Part shown: piece after piece, positions 1 to 8,288 of the stretch
Layout: every line of letters begins with the position of its first letter
Numbering within the stretch: position 1 is the first letter of the stretch
Source of the DNA: Streptomyces gelaticus
GTDB taxonomy: Bacteria; Actinomycetota; Actinomycetes; Streptomycetales; Streptomycetaceae
DNA: 64,000 nt
Reading direction: 5' to 3'
Assembly (NCBI RefSeq): GCF_014649535.1
Contig: NZ_BMTF01000005.1
Span: forward strand, 316,488 to 380,487
Notes under the pieces: generated by a model
The model's input: the letters and a program-made list of their open reading frames with translations, nothing else
Database searches by the model: none
What the model was told of the DNA's origin: nothing
Made by a program: the position numbers and the translations under genes

Positions 1-117
1 GGCGGCGAGGTCGTGGCCGTGGCCGTGATCGTGGAGCGCGGTGCGGCCGGGGCCATCGCCGAGGCCGGCCTCCCGTACGTCCACGTCTACTCGGTGGCCG
101 ATCTCGACCTGGCCTGA
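1..117 (+). CDS. pyrE: Orotate phosphoribosyltransferase, C-terminal end (partial)
   Basis: Only the last 38 codons are inside the window; the frame is open from base 1 and stops at TGA 115-117. The tail reads as a beta-strand/helix pattern ending VHVYSVADLDLA, which fits the C-terminus of actinobacterial orotate phosphoribosyltransferase (orotate + PRPP to OMP in pyrimidine synthesis). The position directly before fba is the usual Streptomyces order. The PRPP-binding loop lies outside the window, so the assignment rests on the tail and on context. Confidence 0.6.
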   Translation, partial: GGEVVAVAVIVERGAAGAIAEAGLPYVHVYSVADLDLA

Positions 118-145
118 CGTCCGGCTTGACCTGCGGCTTTTCCCG

Positions 146-179
146 GGGGTGGGCTGTTTCACGTGAAACGGCCCACCCC
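146..179. terminator. Large palindrome between pyrE and fba with parS at its centre
   Basis: Nine-base arms GGGGTGGGC (146-154) and GCCCACCCC (171-179) flank the 14-bp palindrome GTTTCACGTGAAAC with one T/G mismatched pair between them. As RNA it would fold into one long stem 29 bases after the pyrE stop, so it can serve as the pyrE terminator. There is no T-run, as is normal for Streptomyces terminators. Confidence 0.6.
156..169. promoter_or_regulatory. parS chromosome-segregation site (ParB binding)
   Basis: The sequence GTTTCACGTGAAAC is a perfect 14-bp palindrome identical to the Streptomyces/Bacillus parS core. ParB binds such sites, which cluster around oriC, and loads there to form the segregation complex. 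Placement in a non-coding gap between pyrE and fba is typical. In Streptomyces such sites lie within a few hundred kb of oriC, so the match also hints at where this window sits. Confidence 0.88.
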
Positions 180-329
180 TTCCGCATGCCCGATGAGCAC
201 CTGGGGGACCGGAGGGGCGACGGGCCGGGTGGAGCCGGAACGAGAGTCTGGGAGGATGGGGGCGACGATGACGTCGCCCCCAGGTCAGGGAACCAGCACG
301 CACACCCGCATACCCCAAGGAGCGGTCAG

Positions 330-1361
330 ATGCCCATCGCAACCCCCGAGGTCTACGCCGAGATGCTCGACCGGGCGAAGGCAGGCAAGTTCGCCTACCC
401 GGCCATCAACGTGACGTCGACCCAGACCCTGCACGCTGCACTGCGCGGCTTCGCGGAGGCGGAGAGCGACGGCATCGTCCAGATCTCCACCGGTGGGGCG
501 GAGTTCCTGGGCGGCCAGCACAACAAGGACATGGTCACCGGCGCCGTCGCCCTGGCCGAGTTCGCGCACATCGTCGCCGCCAAGTACGACATCTCGGTCG
601 CGCTGCACACCGACCACTGCCCCAAGGACAAGCTGGACGGTTACGTACGTCCGCTGCTCGACATCTCCGCCGAGCGCGTCGCCCGGGGCGAGAACCCGCT
701 GTTCCAGAGTCACATGTGGGACGGCTCGGCCGAGACGCTGGCCGACAACCTGGCCATCGGCCAGGAGCTGCTGGCCAAGGCCGCCGCCGCCAAGATCATT
801 CTTGAGGTCGAGATCACCCCGACCGGTGGCGAGGAGGACGGCGTCACGCACGAGATCAACGACGAGCTGTACACCACCGTCGACGACGCGCTGCGCACCG
901 CCGAGGCGCTCGGCCTGGGCGAGAAGGGCCGCTACCTGCTGGCCGCCTCCTTCGGCAACGTCCACGGCGTCTACAAGCCGGGCAATGTCGTGCTCCGTCC
1001 CGAGCTGCTGAAGGACCTCCAGGAGGGCGTCGCCGCCCAGTACGGCAAGGCCGCCGGCAGCCACCCGTTCGATTTCGTCTTCCACGGCGGCTCCGGCTCC
1101 ACCGAGCAGGAGATCGCCACCGCGCTGGAGAACGGCGTCGTGAAGATGAACCTCGACACCGACACCCAGTACGCCTTCACCCGCCCGATCGTGGACCATG
1201 TGTTCCGCAACTACGACGGTGTGCTGAAGGTCGACGGCGAGGTCGGCAACAAGAAGGTCTACGACCCGCGCAGCTGGGGCAAGTCCGCCGAGGCGGGCAT
1301 GGCCAAGCGCGTCACGGAGGCCTGCGCCAACCTGCGCTCCACCGGCACCAAGCTGAAGTAG
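330..1361 (+). CDS. fba: Class II fructose-bisphosphate aldolase
   Basis: Cleaves fructose 1,6-bisphosphate to DHAP and glyceraldehyde 3-phosphate (cytosolic glycolysis/gluconeogenesis), using Zn2+. The protein has 343 aa, normal for the FbaA type. The HTDHC motif at residues 93-97 holds the zinc ligand and catalytic Asp; the later FHGGSGS loop is the phosphate/Na+ site. The frame is open further upstream to 126, but the family N-terminus begins at MPIATPEVY and an AAGGAG ribosome site sits at 317-322, which fixes the ATG at 330. Monocistronic: a terminator hairpin follows at 1380-1419. Confidence 0.96.
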   Translation: MPIATPEVYAEMLDRAKAGKFAYPAINVTSTQTLHAALRGFAEAESDGIVQISTGGAEFLGGQHNKDMVTGAVALAEFAHIVAAKYDISVALHTDHCPKDKLDGYVRPLLDISAERVARGENPLFQSHMWDGSAETLADNLAIGQELLAKAAAAKIILEVEITPTGGEEDGVTHEINDELYTTVDDALRTAEALGLGEKGRYLLAASFGNVHGVYKPGNVVLRPELLKDLQEGVAAQYGKAAGSHPFDFVFHGGSGSTEQEIATALENGVVKMNLDTDTQYAFTRPIVDHVFRNYDGVLKVDGEVGNKKVYDPRSWGKSAEAGMAKRVTEACANLRSTGTKLK

Positions 1362-1379
1362 CAGCCGGTACGAAGTGTG

Positions 1380-1419
1380 GCCGTGGGCCCGGTACCCCGT
1401 GGGGTGCCGGGCCCACGGC
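1380..1419 (+). terminator. Rho-independent-type terminator of fba
   Basis: GCCGTGGGCCCGG and CCGGGCCCACGGC pair perfectly over 13 bp; the intervening bases (ACCCC/GGGGT) extend the stem. It starts 18 bases after the fba stop and before the RBS of the next gene. Confidence 0.8.
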
Positions 1420-1451
1420 ATGTCCGACAGACGCATACGTAAGGGGTCGCT

Positions 1452-2627
1452 GTGGGTTCCAGTACGCGCTATGACTTCGACACCGTCGTCGACCGCCGGG
1501 GCACCTGGTGCGTCCAGTGGGACGGGGTCGCGGACCGGTTCGGGGTGGACGGGCTGCTGCCGTTCACCATCTCCGACATGGACTTCGAGACCGCCCCGCA
1601 GGTGCTGAGCGCGCTGCGCTCCCGCCTCGACCACGGGGTGTTCGGCTACACGAACTGGTGGCAGGACGACTTCCGCTCGGCGATAGCCCACTGGTACGCG
1701 ACCCGGTACGGCACGGAGGTGGACACCGGGCAGCTGGTGTACGGGCCCTCGGTGCTCAGCCAGCTCTCGCAGCTGCTGCAGATGTGGACGTCGAGGGGCG
1801 AGGGCGTGGTCGTCCACACCCCCACGTACGACGGCTTCCGCAAGGCGGTCACCGGGCTCGGGCGGGAGCTGCGGGGCGTGCCGGTGGGGGACGGCGCCGC
1901 GCTGGAACGCGAACTGGCCCGCCCCGACAGCAAGGTCCTGATCCTGTGCTCGCCGCACAACCCGACGGGCCGGGTGTGGACGGAGGCCGAGCTGGGCGGC
2001 ATGGCGTCGCTCGCGGCGCGGTACGGGGTCGCGGTGATCAGCGACGAGATACACGCGGACTTCGTGCACGAGGGCCACACGCATGTGCCGTGGACGAGGG
2101 TCGCGGGCCAGGGGCGCTGGGCGCTGATCACCTCCGCGTCGAAGGCGTTCAACTTCCCGGCGCTGACCGGTTCGTACGGGCTGATCGGCGACCCGGCCGA
2201 CCGGGCGGAGTACCTGCGCCGGATGGAGACGGCCGAGGGGCTCGCCTCCCCGGCGGTGCTGTCGCTGACCGCGCACATCGCCGCGTACCGGGAGTCGGCG
2301 ACCTGGCTGGACGCGCTCCGGGCGTATGTCGCCGGGAATCTGGCGCTGGTCGCGCGGCGGCTGGACGAAGAGCTCCCGGAGCTGGGGTGGCGGCCGCCGC
2401 AGGCCGGCTATCTGGCGTGGATCGACCTTCGGCCCTCGGGCGTCGACGGCGACGAGGCGTTGCAGCGGGTGCTGGTGGAGCGGGAGAAGGTCGCGGTGAT
2501 GCCGGGCGGGGTGTACGGCGCGGAGGGCTTCGTGCGGCTGAACGTGGGGTGCCCGCGTGCCAAGGCGGAGGCCGGGGTGGAGGCGCTGATCAGGGGCGTA
2601 CGGGCCGTGACGGGAGGGGTGTCGTAG
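1452..2627 (+). CDS. PatB/MalY-type PLP aminotransferase (probable cystathionine beta-lyase)
   Basis: Fold-type I PLP enzyme of 391 aa. Landmarks: the DMDFETAP N-terminal segment typical of MalY/PatB C-S lyases, the CSPHNPTGRVW loop, SDEIHADF (PLP-pyridine Asp), SASKAFNFPAL with the Schiff-base Lys at residue 231, and a C-terminal substrate-carboxylate Arg region (FVRLNVGCPR). The family mostly splits cystathionine or cysteine conjugates to a thiol, pyruvate and ammonia; generic transamination is possible. GTG start with AAGGGG just upstream. Stop is 2 bases before the next start. Confidence 0.82.
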   Translation: MGSSTRYDFDTVVDRRGTWCVQWDGVADRFGVDGLLPFTISDMDFETAPQVLSALRSRLDHGVFGYTNWWQDDFRSAIAHWYATRYGTEVDTGQLVYGPSVLSQLSQLLQMWTSRGEGVVVHTPTYDGFRKAVTGLGRELRGVPVGDGAALERELARPDSKVLILCSPHNPTGRVWTEAELGGMASLAARYGVAVISDEIHADFVHEGHTHVPWTRVAGQGRWALITSASKAFNFPALTGSYGLIGDPADRAEYLRRMETAEGLASPAVLSLTAHIAAYRESATWLDALRAYVAGNLALVARRLDEELPELGWRPPQAGYLAWIDLRPSGVDGDEALQRVLVEREKVAVMPGGVYGAEGFVRLNVGCPRAKAEAGVEALIRGVRAVTGGVS

Positions 2628-2629
2628 GG

Positions 2630-2932
2630 ATGCCGCCGATGGACGCCTTCGAAGCCGCACGCGACGGCGACCTCGCCGCGGTACGGGCCGTCCTGGACGC
2701 CGGGTTCGACGCCGCCGCGGTCGACGAGTACGGGTGGAGCCTCCTGCACCGGGCCGCGATGGGAGCGGAGACGGACCCGGCCTGCGCGGCAGCCGTCCTT
2801 GCCGCGCTGCTGGACGCTGGAGCACCCGGAGGACGGAACACGCCGGTGAGCTCGTCGTCCGGGCGTTCCGCGGTGCCGGCTTCGCCGTGGACTGGAACGG
2901 TGCGGCCGACAGCCGCCCCTTGGTCGACCTGA
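2630..2932 (+). CDS. Short ankyrin-repeat-like protein, probably truncated or frameshifted
   Basis: Begins 2 bases after the aminotransferase stop, so translation is probably coupled. Residues 1-65 have ankyrin character (AARDGDLAAVRAVLDAG, then EYGWSLLHRAA, then AALLDAGA). After about residue 65 the reading becomes Ser/Thr/Pro-rich and unlike ankyrin. A different frame over 2820-2940 (EHAGELVVRAFRGAGFAVDW ... LVDLTG) looks coding and stops at 2940. The simplest reading is a deletion or frameshift joining an ankyrin N-terminus to the tail of another gene. Function unknown. Confidence 0.5.
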   Translation: MPPMDAFEAARDGDLAAVRAVLDAGFDAAAVDEYGWSLLHRAAMGAETDPACAAAVLAALLDAGAPGGRNTPVSSSSGRSAVPASPWTGTVRPTAAPWST

Positions 2933-3001
2933 CGGGCTGACCCCGTCGGCCGGGCGCCCCGCGCGATGGCCTTCCCGGCACGGAGCGGGGATGCTGCTCG
3001 T

Positions 3002-4528
3002 ATGCCTGACGCAGCCGAGACGGGCGCCATCCGCGTCGCCTCCGCCACCGGACGCTGGGTCGTCCTCACCACCGTCCTCGGCTCCAGCATGGCCATGCTG
3101 GACTCCACCGTCATCAATGTCGCCCTGCCCCGCATCGGCAAGGACCTCGGCGCCGACCTGGCCGCCCTCCAGTGGACCGTCAACGCCTACATGCTGACCC
3201 TCGCCGGGCTGATCCTGCTCGGGGGAGCCCTGGGTGACCGGTACGGGCGGCGGCGGGTCTTCGTCGTCGGCGTCATCTGGTTCGCCACCGCCTCCGTGCT
3301 GTGCGGCCTGGCGCCGAACGCCGCCGTCCTGATCGCCGCCCGCGCCCTCCAGGGCATCGGCGGGGCGCTCCTGACCCCCGGTTCGCTGGCCCTGATCCAG
3401 GCGAGCTTCCACCCCGACGACCGGGCCCGCGCGGTCGGGCTGTGGTCGGGGCTCGGCGGGGTCGGGGCCGCCGTCGGGCCGTTCGTCGGCGGATGGCTCG
3501 TCGACGGGCCGGGCTGGCGGTGGGTGTTCCTGCTCAATGTGCCGCTCGCCGCGGTCTGCGTGCCGGTGGCGCTGCGCCAGGTACCGGAATCGCGCGACCC
3601 GCACGCGCACGGGCGCTTCGACGTGCTGGGTGCCGTGCTCGGGGCGCTCGCCCTCGCCCTGGTGACCTATGCGCTGATCGAGGCGCCGGGACAGGGGGCG
3701 TCCGGTGCGGTGATCGGGGCGGCCGTCGCCGGGGTTCTGCTCGGGGCGGCCTTCGTACGGGTGGAGCGCACCCGGAAGGAGCCGATGGTGCCGCCCTCGG
3801 TCTTCGCGTCCCGGCAGTTCACCGTCGTCAACGTCATCACCCTCTGCGTGTACGCGGCGCTCGGCGGCTACTTCTTCCTCGCCGCGATCCAGCTCCAGGT
3901 GGTGGCCGGGTACTCGGCGCTCGGCGCGGGCACGGCGCTGCTGCCGTCGACCGTCCTGATGCTGCTCTTCTCGGCCGCCTCGGGCGAACTGGGGCAGCGC
4001 ATCGGACCCCGCATCCCGCTCACCGTGGGCCCGCTGGTCGCCGCCGCGGGAATGCTGCTGATGCTGCGGGTCGGGCCGGGGTCGAACTCCGTCTCCGGCT
4101 ACCTCACCGATGTGCTGCCCGCGGTCGGCGTCCTCGGCATCGGGCTCGTCACCCTGGTCGCACCGCTCACCGCGACCGTCCTGGCCTCCGTGGACACCGC
4201 GCGGGCCGGGCTCGCCAGCGGGATCAACAACGCGGCCGCCCGCGCCGCCGGGCTGATCGCGGTGGCCGCGCTGCCGCTGCTCGCCGGAATGGGCCCGGAG
4301 GCCTACCGGAACGCCGACGAGTTCGCCTCGACCTTCCGCCGGGCCATGCCGATGTGCGCCGGGCTGCTCGTGCTGGGGGCGGCGATCGCCTGGACGACGG
4401 TACGCGGACCGCTGGTCACGGCCGGCGAGGAGGAGCAGGCCCGCCCCGAGTGCACGGTGCACTGCGGCATCTCCGCCCCGCCCCTGGAACCCGCGCACGA
4501 GGAGCCGGAGAACCCGGGCACCGGCTGA
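3002..4528 (+). CDS. MFS drug-resistance transporter, DHA2/EmrB type (14 TM)
   Basis: Inner-membrane proton-coupled efflux protein of 508 aa, about the length expected for 14 helices. Visible: the first-helix motif SSMAMLDSTVINVALPRIG (motif D1), the loop GGALGDRYGRRRVF (motif A), and motif-C-like GLGGVGAAVGPFVGGWLV in helix 5. A soluble, acidic, Pro-rich 35-residue tail with two Cys (PECTVHC) follows the last helix. Start chosen at ATG 3002; the frame is open to 2966 but that extension is not TM-like. Substrate cannot be read from sequence. Confidence 0.88.
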   Translation: MPDAAETGAIRVASATGRWVVLTTVLGSSMAMLDSTVINVALPRIGKDLGADLAALQWTVNAYMLTLAGLILLGGALGDRYGRRRVFVVGVIWFATASVLCGLAPNAAVLIAARALQGIGGALLTPGSLALIQASFHPDDRARAVGLWSGLGGVGAAVGPFVGGWLVDGPGWRWVFLLNVPLAAVCVPVALRQVPESRDPHAHGRFDVLGAVLGALALALVTYALIEAPGQGASGAVIGAAVAGVLLGAAFVRVERTRKEPMVPPSVFASRQFTVVNVITLCVYAALGGYFFLAAIQLQVVAGYSALGAGTALLPSTVLMLLFSAASGELGQRIGPRIPLTVGPLVAAAGMLLMLRVGPGSNSVSGYLTDVLPAVGVLGIGLVTLVAPLTATVLASVDTARAGLASGINNAAARAAGLIAVAALPLLAGMGPEAYRNADEFASTFRRAMPMCAGLLVLGAAIAWTTVRGPLVTAGEEEQARPECTVHCGISAPPLEPAHEEPENPGTG

Positions 4529-4584
4529 CCGTGCGCGCGGTGCCCGGGTACCCCGGCACGCATGTGCCAGGCACACTTGAACCC

Positions 4585-4998
4585 ATGTCGATCCACGAGA
4601 ACCTGCTCGGGGGCCCTCCCCCGACCCATCTGCCCGACGACCCGGAGCCGCGCGAGCTGCTCGCGAACGGCACGGCCCCCGCCGATGTCGCCGCGAAGTA
4701 CCCGACCTCCTCCCTGGCCTGGGCCCAGCTCGCCGACGAGGCCTTCGACGGCGGCCGCGTCGTCGAGTCGTACGCCTACGCCCGCACCGGCTACCACCGC
4801 GGCCTCGACGCACTGCGCAGAGCCGGCTGGAAGGGCCACGGCCCCGTACCGTTCGAGCACGAGCCGAACCGCGGCTTCCTGCGCGCCCTGCATGCCCTGG
4901 CACGGGCCGCCCAGGCGATCGGTGAGCAGGAGGAGTACGAGCGCTGCTCGGCCTTCCTGCGCGACTCCTCGCCGACCGCCGCCGAGACCCTCGGTTAG
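4585..4998 (+). CDS. DUF3151 family protein
   Basis: Soluble 137-aa protein beginning MSIHENLLGGPPPTHLPDDP. It has the TPR-like helical pattern of DUF3151 (SLAWAQLADEAF, ESYAYARTGYHRGLDALRR, GFLRALHALARAAQAIGE, then EYERCSAFL). The family is near-universal in actinomycetes and has no known biochemical role. It sits between the MFS gene and the kyn genes with its own upstream gap of 56 bases. Confidence 0.85.
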   Translation: MSIHENLLGGPPPTHLPDDPEPRELLANGTAPADVAAKYPTSSLAWAQLADEAFDGGRVVESYAYARTGYHRGLDALRRAGWKGHGPVPFEHEPNRGFLRALHALARAAQAIGEQEEYERCSAFLRDSSPTAAETLG

Positions 4999-5149
4999 AA
5001 CCCTGCCCCGGACCCCGCGGACGGTGGTACGTCTGTGGGGTCTGCGGGCCCCTGGGGCGTCCGTCTAGGATGCCGACAGGGGACCGGAGCTCCACCACCT
5101 CACGGAAGGGGCGGACCGCTACCCGGAAGCTCGTGTCGAGGAGACAGCA

Positions 5150-5998
5150 ATGTCGACGATCCACCCCGACCCCGAAGCCACCGGTGCGCAGACCCCGCAC
5201 CTCGACTTCGCGGGAACGACTCCGTACGAGGACTACGTCCAGGCGGATGTCCTGACCCATCTCCAGCACCCTCTCTCCGACGATCCGGGCGAGATGGTCT
5301 TCCTGGTCACCACCCAGGTGATGGAGCTGTGGTTCACCGTCATCGTCCACGAGTGGGAGACCGCCGCGCACGCCCTGCGCGAGGACCGGCTGACCGTCGC
5401 ACGCGACGCGCTCAAGCGGTCGGTGCGGGAGCTGGAGGCGCTCAACGCCTCCTGGACCCCGCTCGCCCAGCTCACCCCCGCCCAGTTCAACTCCTACCGC
5501 TCGGCCCTCGGCGAGGGCTCCGGGTTCCAGTCGGCGATGTACCGGCGGATGGAGTTCCTGCTCGGCGACAAGTCCGCGTCCATGCTGGTGCCGCACCGGG
5601 GCGCGCCCCGCGTCCATGCCGAGCTGGAGAAGGCGCTCGGCGAGCCGGGTCTGTACGACGAGACGCTCGCCCTGCTCGCCCGGCGCGGGTTCGCCGTGCC
5701 CCGGTCCGTGCTCACCAGGGACCTGACGCAGAAGTACGAACCGTCCTTCGAGGTCGAGGCGGTCTGGGCGGAGATATACGCCGACCCGGAACGGCACGAT
5801 GACCTGGTCCGGCTCGGTGAGGCGCTCACCGATGTCGGCGAACTGGTGTGGCGCTGGCGCAACGACCACCTCGTCGCCACCCGGCGCGCGATGGGCTCGA
5901 AGACCGGGACCGGCGGCTCCGCCGGGGTCGCCTGGCTGGAGAAGCGGGCCACGAAGAACGTCTTCCCCGAGCTGTGGACGGCGCGCAGCCATGTCTGA
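5150..5998 (+). CDS. kynA: Tryptophan 2,3-dioxygenase
   Basis: Haem enzyme opening the indole ring of L-tryptophan to N-formylkynurenine. The 282-aa product carries the family segments YEDYVQADVLTHLQHP, EMVFLVTTQVMELWF (substrate pocket), GEGSGFQSAMYRRMEF, and WRNDHLVATRRAMG with the proximal haem His at residue 240. GAGGAGACAG precedes the ATG. It overlaps kynU by 8 bases, so the two enzymes are co-translated. Confidence 0.95.
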   Translation: MSTIHPDPEATGAQTPHLDFAGTTPYEDYVQADVLTHLQHPLSDDPGEMVFLVTTQVMELWFTVIVHEWETAAHALREDRLTVARDALKRSVRELEALNASWTPLAQLTPAQFNSYRSALGEGSGFQSAMYRRMEFLLGDKSASMLVPHRGAPRVHAELEKALGEPGLYDETLALLARRGFAVPRSVLTRDLTQKYEPSFEVEAVWAEIYADPERHDDLVRLGEALTDVGELVWRWRNDHLVATRRAMGSKTGTGGSAGVAWLEKRATKNVFPELWTARSHV

Positions 5999-7184
5999 GT
6001 CCTTCGCCGCGCGGGCCGCGGCACTCGACGCCGCCGACCCGCTCGCGGACCGGCGGAAGCTGTTCACCCTCGACGACACCGTCTATCTCGACGGCAACTC
6101 GCTCGGCGCACTGCCCGCGCACGTGCCCGCCCGGGTGCAGGAGGTCCTCACCCGCGAGTGGGGCGAGCTGCGCATCCGGTCCTGGGACGAGAGCGGCTGG
6201 TGGACCGCGCCGGAACGGATCGGTGACCGGATCGCCCCGCTCGTCGGGGCCGCCGCCGGACAGATCGTCGTCGGGGACTCGACCAGTGTGAACGTCTTCA
6301 AGGCCGTCGTCGCGGCGACCCGGCTGGCGCCGGAGGGGCGCGACGAGATCCTCGTCGACGCGACGACCTTCCCCACGGACGGGTACATCGCCGAGTCCGC
6401 GGCCCGGATCACCGGCCACCGGCTCGTTCCGGTCGCCCCCGCCGAGGTGCCCGGAGCGCTGGGCCCCCGTACCGCGGCCGTGCTGCTCAACCATGTCGAC
6501 TACCGCACCGGCAGGCTCCACGACCTGCCCGGACTCACCGCCGCCGTGCACGAGGCGGGCGCGATCGCGGTCTGGGACCTGTGCCACAGCGCGGGCGCCC
6601 TGCCCGTCGGCCTCGACGCGCACGGCGTGGACCTGGCGGTCGGCTGCACGTACAAGTACCTGAACGGCGGCCCGGGTTCGCCCGCCTACCTGTACGTGGC
6701 CGAACGCCACCAGGCGGCCTTCGACTCGCCCCTGCCGGGGTGGACGTCGCACGCCGACCCGTTCGGCATGACCCCTGAGTACACCCCGGCCGACGGCGCG
6801 GTACGGGGCAGGGTCGGCACCCCCGACATCCTCTCGATGCTGGCGCTCGAAGCATCGCTGGACGTGTGGGACGGGGTGTTCATCGACGAGGTACGGGCCA
6901 AGTCCCTGGCGCTGACGGACTTCTTCCTGGAGTGCGTCGCCGGGTACGTGCCCGAGGGCCGGGTCACCTCGGTGACCCCGGCCGCGCACGTGGAACGCGG
7001 CAGCCAGGTCGCGCTGCGCTGCGAGGACGCGAAGCAGGTGATGAGCGCGCTCATCGCCCGGGGCGTCGTCGGGGACCTGCGCCGGCCGGACGTGCTGCGG
7101 TTCGGGTTCACGCCGTTGTACGTCGGGTTCGCGGACGTGGAGCGGGCGGCGCGGGTACTGGGCGAGGTGCTGGCGCAGAGGTAG
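5991..7184 (+). CDS. kynU: Kynureninase
   Basis: PLP enzyme (397 aa) hydrolysing kynurenine to anthranilate and alanine. Motifs: VYLDGNSLGALP at the N-terminus, GDSTSVNVFK (phosphate cup), VWDLCHSAGALPVGLDAHGVDLAVG with the PLP Asp, and CTYKYLNGGPGSPAYLYV with the Schiff-base Lys at residue 222. The ATG at 5991 overlaps the kynA stop (ATGTCTGA). With kynA and the downstream formamidase candidate it completes tryptophan-to-anthranilate conversion. Confidence 0.95.
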   Translation: MSESFAARAAALDAADPLADRRKLFTLDDTVYLDGNSLGALPAHVPARVQEVLTREWGELRIRSWDESGWWTAPERIGDRIAPLVGAAAGQIVVGDSTSVNVFKAVVAATRLAPEGRDEILVDATTFPTDGYIAESAARITGHRLVPVAPAEVPGALGPRTAAVLLNHVDYRTGRLHDLPGLTAAVHEAGAIAVWDLCHSAGALPVGLDAHGVDLAVGCTYKYLNGGPGSPAYLYVAERHQAAFDSPLPGWTSHADPFGMTPEYTPADGAVRGRVGTPDILSMLALEASLDVWDGVFIDEVRAKSLALTDFFLECVAGYVPEGRVTSVTPAAHVERGSQVALRCEDAKQVMSALIARGVVGDLRRPDVLRFGFTPLYVGFADVERAARVLGEVLAQR

Positions 7185-7225
7185 CGGGACCCTCCGCAGG
7201 AGCCGGTCTCCTGCTGTGATCCTGA

Positions 7226-7263
7226 GCGGGGACGGGAGCCTTCTGTACTGGTACCGTCCCCGC
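7226..7263 (+). terminator. Terminator hairpin after kynU
   Basis: GCGGGGACGG (7226-7235) and CCGTCCCCGC (7254-7263) form a perfect 10-bp stem with an 18-base loop. It separates kynAU from the hydrolase gene, which may therefore have its own promoter or depend on read-through. Confidence 0.6.
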
Positions 7264-7306
7264 AGGTCAGGCCAGTTGGGCTCAGCTACAGGACGGTTGG
7301 AGCAGC

Positions 7307-8182
7307 ATGTCGGATTCTGCCGCGCGCGATCGGGACGCCGCCGAGGCCGAGTCGGCCTTCTCGCATCCACCGGTCGTCCCCGACGCGTCCGCCGCCTATG
7401 GCAGCCACCCCGACCAGCTGATCGACTTCTACGCCCCGCGCGACGGGCGGAGCGGGGCGCCCGTCGTGGTCGTCCTGCACGGAGGGGCGTGGCGGGCGCC
7501 GTACGACCGGCAGCACGTGTCGCCGTTCGCGGATTTCCTGGCCCGGCGCGGATTCGCCGTCGCCAGCGTCGAGTACCGGCGCGGCGGCGGGATCCCGCAG
7601 CAGCGGGGTGCCGGTCCGGTGGCGGGCCGCTGGCCGGAGACCTTCGACGACGTCGCCGCGGCGATGGACGCTCTGCCGGAGCTGCTGGCCCGGGAGCTCC
7701 CTCAGGCCGACGGCCGGCGGACGGTCCTCACCGGGCACTCGGCGGGTGGGCAGCTGGCCCTGTGGGCCGCCGCCCGGCATGTACTGCCGGCGGGGTCGCC
7801 GTGGCGGCTTCCCGCGCCCCCGCAGCTGCGGGGCGTGGTCGCCCTGGCACCGATCGCCGACTTCGCCACGGCCGTCGCCCTGGACGTGTGCTCCGGGGCG
7901 GTCGGCCAGTTCCTCGGCCGCGCGGAGGACTTCGGGGAGCGGGCGGCGCATGCCGACCCGGCCGTGCTGCTGCCCACCGGCATCGCGACCACCGTGGTGC
8001 AGGGCACCACCGACGTCGACGTGCCGCAGGCGGTCGCGGAGGCGTTCGTCGACGCGGCGGCGAAGGCGGGCGAGACGGTGGGCCTGACCCTGCTGCCCGA
8101 GGTGGGCCACTACCCGCTGATCGACCCGGCGGCGGACGCCTGCGCGGTGGTGGCGGAGGAGCTCGCGCAACTGGCCTGGTGA
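7307..8182 (+). CDS. kynB: Alpha/beta hydrolase, probable kynurenine formamidase
   Basis: Esterase/formamidase-like protein of 291 aa. Motifs in order: VVVLHGGAWRAP (HGGxW oxyanion element seen in kynurenine formamidases), TGHSAGGQLALW with nucleophile Ser145, a candidate acid in the GTTDVDVP segment, and EVGHYPLI with the catalytic His. Position directly after kynA-kynU supports N-formylkynurenine hydrolysis. The family also includes general carboxylesterases, so the function is inferred from context. A terminator-like hairpin lies between kynU and this gene. Confidence 0.75.
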   Translation: MSDSAARDRDAAEAESAFSHPPVVPDASAAYGSHPDQLIDFYAPRDGRSGAPVVVVLHGGAWRAPYDRQHVSPFADFLARRGFAVASVEYRRGGGIPQQRGAGPVAGRWPETFDDVAAAMDALPELLARELPQADGRRTVLTGHSAGGQLALWAAARHVLPAGSPWRLPAPPQLRGVVALAPIADFATAVALDVCSGAVGQFLGRAEDFGERAAHADPAVLLPTGIATTVVQGTTDVDVPQAVAEAFVDAAAKAGETVGLTLLPEVGHYPLIDPAADACAVVAEELAQLAW

Positions 8183-8288
8183 GTACGGTTCCGGCCGCTC
8201 GGCGGAGGCCGTAGTACTTGCGACGGACGGCGCAGGATCCGTATCACTGCTGACGACCGGGCCCCGGCCCGCCCCCTACCGTGGAGGC

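Noticed and set aside
2408..6079. Very long open frame on the minus strand (and similar ones, e.g. 285-2981, 45522-47729)
   Set aside because: They lie antisense to well-recognised plus-strand genes; the high G/C third positions suppress stops on the opposite strand. Their Arg/Gly/Pro-rich content shows no family.
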